Shown here: positions 52,287 to 61,969 of the stretch, one piece after another | How the letters are laid out: the number at the start of each line of letters is the position of its first letter | Position numbering within the stretch: position 1 is the stretch's first letter | Assembly: GCA_963565915.1 (NCBI GenBank) | Contig: OY751492.1 | Span: 2,480,001 to 2,544,000 of the forward strand | DNA from: Entoloma clypeatum | Lineage: Eukaryota; Basidiomycota; Agaricomycetes; Agaricales; Entolomataceae | Length of the DNA stretch: 64,000 bases | Direction: 5' to 3' | The notes under the pieces: model-generated | The model's input: the letters and a program-made list of their open reading frames with translations, nothing else | What the model was told of the DNA's origin: nothing | The model's database searches: none | Program-made: the position numbers and the translations under genes

Positions 52287-53254
52287 ATGTCCGCTGAGAA
52301 CTCACCCCTCGCCGCTCTTCGTGCTGAAAGGGAGCGCCAGGAGAAGGTCACCGAAGAGTTGGAGAGGAAGCTGCAGGAGGCAGAGGAGCACGCGAAGGAA
52401 GATGCAGAGCGCGCGGAGGCGAAGAGGGCGGCGAAAGAGCAGAGACGAGCAGAGAGGAAGGCAGAGAAGGCGAAGGCGAAGGAACCGGTTGCGGGTGCGG
52501 GTGCGGATGCGGATGCGGATGCGGCGAATGCGGAGGTGAAGAAGGTCTGGCTGCAGGGGGCTTTCAAGAATATGCCTGCGAGTTACGAGCAGGGGAAGGA
52601 GGATTGCACCTCCTGCTTGAAAGCGGGGGACTTGTGTTTTTGGCCATCGGAGTGAGTTTTTCCTATTTCTTTATACACTTCGTTATTAACTTGTTCTTTA
52701 GGAATGACAATGCTTCGTCGTGCTGGCGGTGCCAGCGTTTAAAACGAAGCTGCAGAACAGGAGCGGAAGCGGAGTTGGAGGTGAAGCGGAGGATGACCAA
52801 GGCGGTGAGGGTCAGAAAGGCTAAGGTGGCAGGTGGTGCGACGAAGAACGGGAAGGCGGGATCGTCCAAGGGAGAGGGGACCGCGGAGGGATTGCGGATA
52901 GCCGCAGCGTCGGAGGGGTTTGGTCCGCCGGAGGTGGTCATAGGCACGGAGGTGGTGAGAGGGCTTAGGAGCATGATAAGGGTGATGCAGCTGATAAAGG
53001 CAGAGTTGAAGGAACTGTGGGAGATCAAGGAGCTTTTGACGGTTATCGTGTGGAGGCAGGATTTGGAGGCTTCGGAGGAGGGATCCGATGAGGATGAGGA
53101 TGCGGAGGAGTATGATAGGATATTGGAGGAGTTGGCAAAGGAGGTAGAAGAAGAAACGAAGAAGCGGAAGCGGATGGAGGAAGCGGAAGAGGAATCCGGA
53201 TCGGAGTGGAATGAGGAGACGGAGGGGGTATCTAACAAAAAACAGCGAAAGTAG
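52287..53254 (+). CDS. Antisense gene in element D: Cys-cluster/coiled-coil protein, function unknown
   Basis: Exon 1 52,287-52,651, intron 52,652-52,701 (GTGAGT...TTTAG, 50 bp), exon 2 52,702-53,254; joined length 305 residues. N-terminus: a long charged helix, likely a coiled coil (residues about 8-75; ERERQEKVTEELERKLQEAE). Then paired Cys clusters straddling the intron: CTSCLKAGDLCFW and SCWRCQRLKRSC (residues about 108-140), which could bind zinc. A basic stretch follows, then a helix (GLRSMIRVMQLIKAELKELW), an acidic segment and a final basic end (S-N-K-K-Q-R-K). No stop or frameshift, unlike the rest of D. The protein class occurs widely in mushroom genomes (recollection). Nuclear DNA binding is a guess. 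Confidence 0.8.
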
Positions 53255-53298
53255 TTTTTTGTTAGTATAAAATTTTAATAGATTTTCTTTTCTTCTTG

Positions 53299-54650
53299 TT
53301 ACAAGCGCGATAAGGGGCCTGGCTTAGTTGGTTGAGCGGAGTGGAAGTCTGCTACCGTATCCGCTGCATGTTCAAGCTCGGATGTGGGTAACCAAGAAAA
53401 CTCTTCACTGGTGTCTTCATAACCTAACCAGCAGACGAGGTAAAGGAGTTTGCAGCGTCGTCTTTTATTGATCTTTGAGTCGACGATTTCCGCAATTTCG
53501 TATTCGGTTTCTCCGTCCATCTCGAGCAGAGGCGGAGGAGATTGTATCCGATTTGGAATCTCGTTAGGAGTTGCTGGTTCTTGATGTAATTCATCTAAGT
53601 CGACGATGTATTGTCGAGCTTTATCGGATGCTAGATCACATTCCGGATGGAGTGTAATGTCGGGATGATAACCTTTGTTGGCGAAGAATGGTGATACACC
53701 TGTAGTGGCACTCGGAGTGTTGTTGTAAGCGAACTCTGCAAGCGGAAGCAAAGCGGACCAGTTGTCTTGCTAGTAGTTGCAGAAAATGCGGAGGTATTGT
53801 TCGAGTGTCTGGTTGGTGCGTTCGGTTTGACCATCGCCTTCAGGGTGATATCCAGAAGTGAAGTGAAGTCTCATGTCGAGGGCTTTTGCAAGAGAGCGGA
53901 AAAAGCAGGAGACAAATTCAGGTCCGCGATCGGATGTGACATTTTGCAGAACTCCGTGCTTGGAAAAGACGTGAAGCACAAAAAGGTTTGCTAGGTCTTC
54001 GGATGTGCAATTAATGGTGGTAGGGATGAAGATGCCTTGTTTAGTGAGGCGGTCTACAATGACCAAAATCACATCGGAGTCAGCGGATGTCGGAAGGGGT
54101 TCAATGAAGTCCATGGAAATAGAATGCCAGGGACGTTCAGGAATAGGGAGTTGTTTAAGCAGACCGTAGGGTTTATGACGTTGGGGTTTGGCGCGCATAC
54201 AAGTGGTACATGACTTGCAATACTTTTTGACAAAGTCGCGCATTCCAGGCCAACTGTATTCTTGTTGGATAAGACTAATAGTCTTATTTTGACCAGGGTG
54301 TCCAGCGAGGATATGGTCGTGCTTATTGCGGAGGATGCAGAGACGGAGGTCGGATGAGTCGGGAACGTAGATATGTCCATTGTGGAGTAGATAACCTGCT
54401 TCATTCACGATCCAGCGTGGATTAGGATTGTCGAGGAAAGAGGTGTAAATGGGATTGGTCGGAAGAGCGGAGAGGATATCGGAGCGGAGCTGATCCGTAT
54501 CCATGATGATTGTGGCACGGAGGACGGGTGTGTATAACTCTGTTGCGTGAAGTGAAGTGGTGAGCTGTTCTTGTGTGAAGATGGGTTTGAAGTTGCTTGG
54601 GTTGATGGACAAATAGTCGCTATTTCCCTCTTTAGGGTAGACATCCCATC
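53299..54650 (-). pseudogene. Element D integrase and chromodomain
   Basis: Integrase zinc finger (HDHILAGHPGQNKTISLIQ...CKSCTTCMRAKPQRH), core (SISMDFIEPLPTS, VTSDRGPEFVSCFF, DGQTERTNQTLEQYL) with all three acidic residues, then a TAG at 53,770-53,772 (N-Y-stop-Q-D). Compared with element E, roughly 80 codons are missing near 53,580 (H-Q-E joined to P-A-T-P-N). A chromodomain-like end is present (YLVCWLGYEDTSEEFSWLP). Dead because of the stop and the deletion. Confidence 0.87.
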
Positions 54651-54659
54651 ATCTACTTA

Positions 54660-56108
54660 AAAGATCGGACTTCGTACCTAAACGGCCAGGGCGGAAGCGG
54701 ATGACGAGATTGAACTGGCAGAGGTATTCCGAATGGACCAACGAGCTTGTCAACATGATAAAATCTTGGTAGTAGAAAAGTACTCAAGATTTTTGTGGTC
54801 CGTTACGACATCGATTGGAGCAGCGGAGCCTTCAAGGTAGTGACGCCAAACCTTGAATGCATTGTGGATCGCTAATAGTTCTTTGTCGTGGGTGTCATAG
54901 TTTAACTTGGGAGGTGTAAAGGTGCGGGAGTGGAAAGCGACTGGATGGATTTCGTCGTCGGAGGTGCGGATGGAGAGGATCACACCCAAAGCGTAGTCGG
55001 AGGCATCGGTTTCGATGATAATAGGGCTGTCGGGAATCCAATGCGTAAGAACAGGTGCCGTGGTAAAGGCTTTCTTCAAAGTTTTGAAAGATTCGCGAGT
55101 GGAGTCGGAGAAATGCCATTGTGTGTTTTTGCGGGTGAGTCGAGTGAGCGGAACGGTAATTTCGGAGTAGTAAGGAATGAATCGTCGATAAAAATTGGCA
55201 AAACCTAAGAAAGACTGAATGTCTTTGACCTTCCTTGGTTCAGGCCAATCTTGAATAATTTTGACTTTCTTATCCGACATGCGGAGGCCTGTCGGAGAGA
55301 GGATAAAGCCAAGGTATTCAACAGTATCCGTAGAAAACTCGCATTTGTCTGCGCATGCGTATAAGCCGTGTTGTCGGAGACATCGGAGGACTTTGCGGAC
55401 ATGCTTCCGATGCTCGGAGGGAGAGTCGGAGTAGATGAGGATGTCGTCGAGATATATGGTAACATACTTATCAAGCAGGTCATGGAAGATGTCGTTCATG
55501 AAGCATTGGAAAACGGCTGGGGAGTTGGTGAGTCCAAATGGCATGATAAGCCATTCAAAAGACCCGTAGCACGTGCGGAAGGCGGTTTTCCATTCATCTC
55601 CTTCTGCTATGCGGACGAGGTGATAGGCATGTCGGAGGTCGAGAGCCGTATAAACACTGGCTTTTCCAGCGGTCTGGAGAAGGTCGGATATGAGCGGAAG
55701 CGGATATCGGTCCTTCTTTGAGATTTTGTTAAGACCACGGAAATCGACGCAAAGACGAAGGGAGCCATCCTTTTTATGAACAAAAAGGACGGGAGCACCG
55801 TGCGGAGAGGAAGAGGGTCGGATGAATCCAATGGTGAGATGTTCGTCAATGAATTCACGGAGGGCATCGAGTTTGGTTTGTGAAAGGGAGTGGGTCGGAC
55901 CGAACGGAGGAGCGGAGCCCTCTTCGAGTTCGATCTTGAGGTCGTAGGGACGGTGGGGTGGAAGAGTGTCTGCTTTTCCTTTACTGAAGACATCAGCATA
56001 GTCGTGGTATTCCTCGGGTATGTTTGTCAAGTTGGGGGTGTCGGAAGCGGATGCGGAGTGAGCAGAAACGGAGGGAGTCAAAAGGATTGTGTACCAGGCA
56101 ATTTGCAT
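54660..56108 (-). pseudogene. Element D reverse transcriptase and RNase H
   Basis: ORF 54,750-56,108: RT (VHKKDGSLRLCVDFRGLNK, YTALDLRHAYHLVRI, then the catalytic TIYLDDILIYSD) and RNase H (IIETDASDYALGVILS, THDKELLAIHNAFKVW). It stops at TGA 54,750-54,752 (A-T-T-K-I-L-S-C-stop), where two CG to TG changes seem to have altered Arg-Arg. A frameshift and one more TGA follow before the integrase. The RT and RNase H cores themselves look intact. Confidence 0.88.
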
Positions 56109-56626
56109 GCCCTCATAAATGCGGCTGCATTCATGAGTGAAATCTGCGGAGTGGACTGCGGAGGTACAATCAGAGGTTCCGGAGGAGGAAGCGTAGCTGT
56201 CCTACCTTGGGAGGAGGTCGACGTCGATGTCGGAAATGGCTCTTTTTGCATCTGTGGATGGAAAGTGATACTGCCCAATACCCAGTCAATCATAGGATTG
56301 TGGCGGGTGAGCCAGTTGTATCCAAGAACCACGGAAGAAGCGGAGTCGAGCGGAGTAACATAAAAATCCTGTTCGAAAGATTCACCTGAAGGAAAACATA
56401 TAGGTATTGTTACAACTTGAGTGATAAATGTGTTAGAAGAACTATCAAAAAGCTTTAGTTCTAAAGGCGGAATAGCGGAGGTCGGAAGATCATAAGCGGA
56501 GGAAAAGTTAATGTCAATAAAACAGTGGGTAGATCCTGAATCAATAAGTGCTGGGACAGAATCTGAAGAGAAAAAAGAAGATGAGATATTGATACGTAAA
56601 GAGTTTGGATCGGAGAGAGCGGACAC
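56078..56626 (-). CDS. Element D aspartic protease
   Basis: Contains ALIDSGSTHCFID (D-S-G triad, residues about 21-33) and, later, SASSVVLGYNWLTRHNPMIDW, typical of gypsy retropepsins. It overlaps the RT frame by about 30 bp, so either a frameshift is used or an indel has separated them. The element E counterpart is at 30,613-30,924. Confidence 0.8.
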   Translation of the reverse strand: MSALSDPNSLRINISSSFFSSDSVPALIDSGSTHCFIDINFSSAYDLPTSAIPPLELKLFDSSSNTFITQVVTIPICFPSGESFEQDFYVTPLDSASSVVLGYNWLTRHNPMIDWVLGSITFHPQMQKEPFPTSTSTSSQGRTATLPPPEPLIVPPQSTPQISLMNAAAFMRACKLPGTQSF

Positions 56627-56632
56627 GTTAAG

Positions 56633-57994
56633 TCAGATGGGAGCAGAGGCACGGAGAGAGTCAACGCAGTCCTCAGACCGTGCTTCATGAGGACCACTGC
56701 CTATTTTTTTTGACTCGATCTCCTTACTTTTTTCCTTGGCTTGAGTGCCAACTTGGGCGGCTTTCCCTTTAGCCTTGGAAGCGGAGGAGGTGGACTTGGG
56801 ACAGTCCTTGACAGCGTGTCCGACGCTACCGCAGAATAAGCAAAGGTTATTATCGAAACGACGTTTGCGTTCTTGATACGTCAGTTTGCCGTCTTTGCCT
56901 AATTTACTGGAGAGGTCGGGTTTCGGAGCGGATGTGGAAGCGGAAGCGGTAGCGGGAGCGGAGGGTTTGGTTGATGATGTTTGTGGAGTGGATTGGTTCG
57001 GAGCGGATTGTTTTTTGTCGGACTTGGGAGTGGGTTTATCGGTTCTGGATTTCTCTCGTTGACGTTCCCAGTAGCGAGCGTCAATAGTATGAGCCGCGGA
57101 TCGTAGGTCTGGTAAAGACTTGATCTTGGGTTGTTGGGAGAGGATGTCCTTGATCCGATCCGGAAGTCCGACATAGTAGCGGTGTCGGAGGGAGTTTTCA
57201 TCCCAGTCAGTCTTGGTAGCAAGACGTTGGAATTCAACGTTGTACTTCAATATCTTTTGATTTTCCTTCATCCGTAGGTTGTCCAACTGTTCTTCGGCTT
57301 CGCCCTGAGGGTCAATGGTACCAAACTCGGAGTGGAGAAGTCGGACGAACTCGGGGAAAGAACCCCGCCAATTGGGTTCATCATCGTCAAGAATGAAGGG
57401 TTCAAAAAATTTGAGTGCTGTGCCTCGGAAGTAAGACATGGCAAAGTTGACTTTGGAATGTTCTGAGTCGAAGTTGTCGTTGTCGGAGAAGTAAAGTTTG
57501 CATTGTAAAATGAATGCGGAGAGTTTGCGCGGATCGGATCCGTTGAAGGTATCCGGTTCGTTGGCATACGACTTTTTCTTCTTTGTGTCACGATGTTTCA
57601 ACTCTTTGGTCATGAGCAGAATGGCTTCAGCTAGATTGGGTTCCTGATCTGGATTGGAATCGGAGTCGTCCAAATCTCCATGTAAACTACCGTCGGAAGG
57701 AGGAGGAGATCCTCCTGGAGGTCCGCCGAATAAGCCAGAATTTAGAGGTGCGGAGGGTTCCGTTGGTGGGTTTAGTGGAGGACTGGCAGGAAGTGGTGGG
57801 AGCTGAGAGTCGGAAGAGGGTGGAGAAACGGATGGTCCGGGGGTAGGAGCAGATGATGATGCTGTGGCTCCTCAAGGGGTAATGGTTACATTGCGTGTTC
57901 CTCGAAGAAAAGCAGAGCGTGGTGTGGAGGATGAACGTTCTGCTGCTGCACGAGCAGTCCTAGTTGTTCAAACTGTATTACGGGTTTGAGACAT
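56633..57994 (-). pseudogene. Element D gag with zinc knuckle
   Basis: Start MSQTRNTV at 57,994. TGA at 57,968-57,970 and 57,872-57,874, both fitting CGA to TGA. The rest is open for 346 codons from 57,673: DPRKLSAFILQCKLYF, a capsid-like region with LPDRIKDILSQQPKIKSLPD, and a CCHC knuckle (CLFCGSVGHAVKDC, about 56,800-56,840). Protease follows after 6 bp. The N-terminus is Ser/Pro-rich. Confidence 0.87.
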
Positions 57995-58045
57995 GTGGGT
58001 AGAGGTTGTTGGGTAAATCAAAGAATGGTGGTAGTTCAAATATAC

Positions 58046-58588
58046 TGTCACGTAGCGTTTTTCTCAACGTCGGAAAATGTCGGACAAGTCGGAGCGGAGT
58101 AGCGCAGGAGCAGAATGCGGTAAGTGTGACGTTGGCAGAAAGGACCTGGCTTCAACTTGTGCGTTGCGCCCCACTCTTTGACGTGGTCCTCAATTTCGGA
58201 TTGGCAGATGTCGGATGAGCAGATGAGCAGATGAGCAGAGGTGACGGAGAGAATGCTCAAAGGCAAGTAGAGACGGATGTGAATGAGGTATAACGTATGA
58301 TATTTGAACTGAGGTTCTACGACAGGTTTGTACACTATTTATAGTAGACTAGAATGATCAGCATTACTATAAGTGATGTGCAGATATCGGAGTTGACCAT
58401 CGGAACATTCGGAGTACGGAGAGTAGCAAATGAAAAGTGAACAACATATGTCTACTTGTAAGTATGGTTGAGATGTTACGTAGTAGAAGTATATTCAATA
58501 TAAATAGAATGTTGTTGGAGCGGATGTTGGAGCGGATGAATCGTCGGAGTCGTCGGATAAGTCGGATGTGAATCATATGGTTATGACA
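58046..58588 (-). repeat. Element D 5' LTR
   Basis: 543 bp, same ends as the 3' LTR. A frame of 95 codons open in both LTR copies (58,048-58,335 and 51,616-51,903) is an artefact of their near identity. A TATA-like stretch lies at 58,494-58,506 on the plus strand. Confidence 0.92.
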
Positions 58589-59037
58589 GGGTGAGGATTT
58601 CTGATGACGAGGGGGACTGGGTTAGGGATGGGGGTCAGTTCAGGGGTGGTTTCAGGTATAGGACCACCAGGGTAGGAGGTCTTGGGGCAGGATTTATGAG
58701 TGCGAGATCGGGGTAGTTGGAGCATGTGGGGAACAGTCTTTCAAAATGTCGGTAGACTCCTCTGTCTACTAGGAGATCGGCGTGGTTATCAATGAGGCGG
58801 GCAATAGAGGCGGAAGTGTTGTAATGGTACTCCCGGATAGCAATGAGTCCGTACAACGTGTTGACCAGGAACTGGTCTGTTTCATCTTCAAGTCTTCCAA
58901 GGACATTGTTCAAGTCTTTCAAGGACGTTGTTCAAGTCTTCGGGGTTGGTGAATAGGTTTAGGAGTTGGGATCGTCTGGTGTGTCTGTCGGTATTGAAGC
59001 GCACTTCTTCGGGTGAGGCGATGCGGAGGTTGGGCAT
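58589..59037 (-). pseudogene. Element C ORF3, N-terminal part
   Basis: ATG at 59,037 (MPNLRIASPEEVRFNTD...). A helical region follows (EDETDQFLVNTLYGLIAIRE, IARLIDNHADLLVDRG, FERLFPTC), then a Pro-rich linker that reaches element D at 58,589. A tandem 22-bp duplication near 58,905-58,945 shifts the frame, and another shift is needed near 58,660. No known domain is recognised. Confidence 0.65.
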
Positions 59038-59049
59038 GGTGATGAGGAG

Positions 59050-61066
59050 ATGTGGATCGTTGAGGTTCAAAGGTGGTGGGTCTGTTTGTAAAGACCCAGT
59101 GTTTCCTGAGCTCTTTCTAAGTTGGATTCCGGTTCCCATGTGTTATCGCTCGATGGGTATCCCATCCACTTGACCAAATACTTGTACCCTCAGTCCTGTC
59201 GCTTATGGGTAAGGATCGCCTCCACTTTGTACTTGTGTTCTCCTTCAATCAGATCAGGAGGTGGTTTGTGGAAGTTTGGTCCATGTGTGTCATTTTCCCT
59301 CTAAGGTGTTAACAAAGAGGCGTGGAAAACGGGGTGGATCTTCCATTGTTCTGGAAGTTTCAGCTTGTACGTCAGGGGCCTGAGCACCTCGGAAATGGTG
59401 AAGGGTCCTTCTCTTTTGGGTGCCAGCTTTCTGAAAGGGTATCTGATTCAGAGGTCCTTTCCTTCTAGCCATACCTGTTCTCCTTTTCCAAACGGAGTGA
59501 AGCCTTGTGTTGATCTTTCTGCCATCATCTGACGGGCTAGTTCATGTGCTGCTAGCGCTTCATCTCTTGCTTGCTTCAGCTCTTTGAGCCATTCCTCTAT
59601 GCTTGGCACGTTTGTCTTGTCAAATGCCAATGGTATGTCTCTTGGTTCGTATCCCATCATTAGATAGAATGGGGATCGTTTTGTTGTGGAGTGGGTTCTC
59701 TGGTTATGACAGAACTCCATTGTTGAGTTGTGATCGTGCCATGTTTCAGGATTATTTGAACAGAACATCTGGAAATAGATCTCAAGTTCCTGATTCACGT
59801 GTTCCGTTTCTCCATCAGTTTGGGGGTGGTAAGCCATACTCATCATCAGTTTGATCCCTAGGAGTCGTCCTAATTCTCTGAAGACCTGAGAAGCGGATTG
59901 TGGCCCTCTGTCAGACAGAATAGAGTCTGGGAGTCCAAATCTTTGGTACACGTGGTCCAAATAAAGTTTGGCGGTGAGGGTCGCACCAGTGGTTTTGGTA
60001 CAAGGGATGGAAATTACCCCCTTCGTAGAACCATGGTCTACTACGACCATGATACTGTCAAATCCGTTGCTCTCGGGCAGGTCTGTGATGAAGTCAATTG
60101 TTGTCTGGGAGAATGGTCTGGCGTCCTTTTGTGCCTTGATCGGCATCAATCCAGGGTTTGTGGGGTGTGTGTTGACTTTCATTTGTTGGCAGGTCGCGCA
60201 TCCTCCAATATAATTCTTGACAAACATGTACATCCCTGGCCACCAATAGTTTTGCCTAACCAACTCCAAGGTTTTTAGATGTCCTGGATGTCCGCTTGGT
60301 AGGGAGTCGTGATATTGTTTCGTTATTTCCCGGCGCAGAGTCTCATCTGGCAGTATGTAACATCTGTCACGGAAGAATAATATCCTGTCCTCTGTTCTCC
60401 ATTCTGATAAATGGGATTTAATCGGCGGGGTCCCTGATTCTTTCAGGGTGGTGATGGCTTTTGAGAAGAGCTCATCGTTTTTGGTTGCTTTTAGAATATC
60501 TCCTTGTAGCTCAAGGTCCACTGTCTTGACGAAGATGTCATCTGGTAAGACAATGATGTCTTCGTTGTCTGTATCTTCTTCGGGTATATGGTCCAGTCAC
60601 CTTGACAAGGCATCAGACTGGATCATCTTTGATCCTGGGGTGTGTACTAGTTTGAGTTCAAACTCGGAGAGATACAATCTCCACCGTGCTTGTCGTCTGT
60701 TCAATTTCTGGGGTTCCCGGTAATACGTCAGGTTCTTGTGATCTGATAGAACAACTGTTGGAAATGGTGACCCAAGGAGGTAATGCCTCCAGGTTTCTAG
60801 TGATCGGATAATTCCCAAGAGTTCCCAATCATAGATCTCATAGTTCCGTTCTGCTGCAGAGAACGAGTGCGATATATATCCACAGGGGTGCCAGTCTCTG
60901 TTTATATCTTGTTGGCGCAGTACTGCTCCTGTCGCCCATTTGGATGCATCAGATTCTATGATGAATGGTTTGTCAGTGTTTGGCATTAACAATACCGGTG
61001 ATTCCGTGAATTTGTCCTTTAACATGTCAAATGCTGTTTGGCAGTCCTCATTCCATTCCCATTCCT
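59050..61066 (-). pseudogene. Element C pol: RNase H, integrase, chromodomain
   Basis: From 61,066 down: end of RT (W-N-E-D-C-Q-T-A-F), RNase H ([34 protein letters not shown]), integrase zinc finger (GHPGHLKTLELVRQNYWWPG, CATCQQMK), core (QTTIDFITDLPES, LSDRGPQSASQVF, DGETEHVNQELE), GPY/F module and chromodomain ([17 protein letters not shown], about 59,110-59,165). TGA stops at 60,597-60,599, 59,448-59,450 and 59,190-59,192, each fitting CGA to TGA. The rest of RT must lie beyond A3. Confidence 0.9.
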
Positions 61067-61468
61067 TGTTATGCTTAACAAACCGTTCCAAGGTTCGGGC
61101 AGAGTATGGAGGAAAGTGGAAAGGCGAAGAGCAAAGTGATTGCTAAATCTAAGGAATCTACTATAGTACAAGAGGTTTATATAGGTACTGACTATAGGCG
61201 GTAGCGGATGAGTCAGTACTGCGGAAGGCAGTGCGCATGAGTAAGGCGACTGCGGAAGGCTATGTACAGTGGGTAAGCTGACTGCAGAAAGCGAGTCAGC
61301 GTGGGAGCGAAGTATACTAAAGGGGATGACGAAGTAATGTAATGAGTCAGACTGGGAATCGAAGGTTGCGAAAGTAGACGTTAGACATAGTGAGTTCGTA
61401 AGAGGGCGCCGAGTCGGGCCGATAGGTAAAAGATATGACGTGGTCCTCATACCGTAGAGTCCGTAACA
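61067..61468 (-). repeat. A3 3' LTR
   Basis: 402 bp of the A1 type (element strand TGTTACGGACTC...AAGCATAACA), next to a purine tract at 61,469-61,482. Closer to the A1 LTRs than to those of A2. Confidence 0.9.
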
Positions 61469-61502
61469 TGTTCCCCTCTCCAAGCTCTGTGTCCTCACAG
61501 AG

Positions 61503-61877
61503 TCACTGTCCCCATCCCTCGTTGTTGCCGGGATCGGACCAGTTCGGACTTTCCTTGAGGCTCCAATCATATATCAACTCCTCGTTGATGGCTACAGCGA
61601 GTTCGAGGCCTTTGATGGCCAGCCGAATGCGTCGGTTTTCGATGACGAGGGTGCTGGTGTAATTTCCGAGAATTTGTTTTTCCTCGGGAGTCGGGGCGAC
61701 GGGGAGATTGGATAGCAAGTGAAGCCGGATATGCATCTGGCGATGGAGGAGGTCGGCAAGGGAAGTTTCGAGAGCATCATGGATTTGGTCTCTCATGGAG
61801 AGTGCTTCGTTCATGAGGGCGGCAATGGCAGGGTTGATGTCAGTGGTGGAGGTGGAGGTAACGGTGGTGTTGGACAT
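61503..61877 (-). CDS. A3 small 3' ORF (ORF3), function unknown
   Basis: 124 codons, open, homolog of A1 5,000-5,371 with one extra residue (Q-I-H-D-A-L). Same start (MSNTTVTSTSTTDINP) and end (...N-N-E-G-W-G-Q). Substitutions between copies lie mostly at CpG sites. Function unknown. Confidence 0.6.
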   Translation of the reverse strand: MSNTTVTSTSTTDINPAIAALMNEALSMRDQIHDALETSLADLLHRQMHIRLHLLSNLPVAPTPEEKQILGNYTSTLVIENRRIRLAIKGLELAVAINEELIYDWSLKESPNWSDPGNNEGWGQ

Positions 61878-61969
61878 GGCGGCAAGGATGGTTGAGAGAT
61901 AGAAGAAGAAGGGGGAGGCTATATTGGGCAGGAAAAAGGACTAGAGCGGGGAACTCGGTGTGTGGTTGA

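Larger units (their letters stand above)
51614..58588 (-). mobile_element. Ty3/gypsy element D with an extra antisense gene
   Basis: 6,975 bp, minus strand; 3' LTR 51,614-52,155, 5' LTR 58,046-58,588. TSD gggtc / gggtg (one mismatch). Gag, protease, RT-RNase H, integrase and a chromodomain are recognisable but carry stops and a deletion. Between the pol end (53,299) and the 3' LTR lies an intact gene on the opposite strand (52,287-53,254). It inserted into ORF3 of element C. Confidence 0.93.
38537..61066 (-). mobile_element. Ty3/gypsy element C, split by three later insertions
   Basis: Minus strand. From 3' to 5' on the plus strand: 3' LTR 38,537-39,090; ORF3 C-terminus 39,132-39,347; [KDZ transposon]; ORF3 middle 51,338-51,613; [element D]; ORF3 N-terminus 58,589-59,037; pol 59,050-61,066; [copy A3, continuing past the window]. 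Each junction restores the reading across the insertion, and each of the two internal insertions is flanked by a duplicated target. The 5' half must lie beyond the right edge, past A3. Confidence 0.85.
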
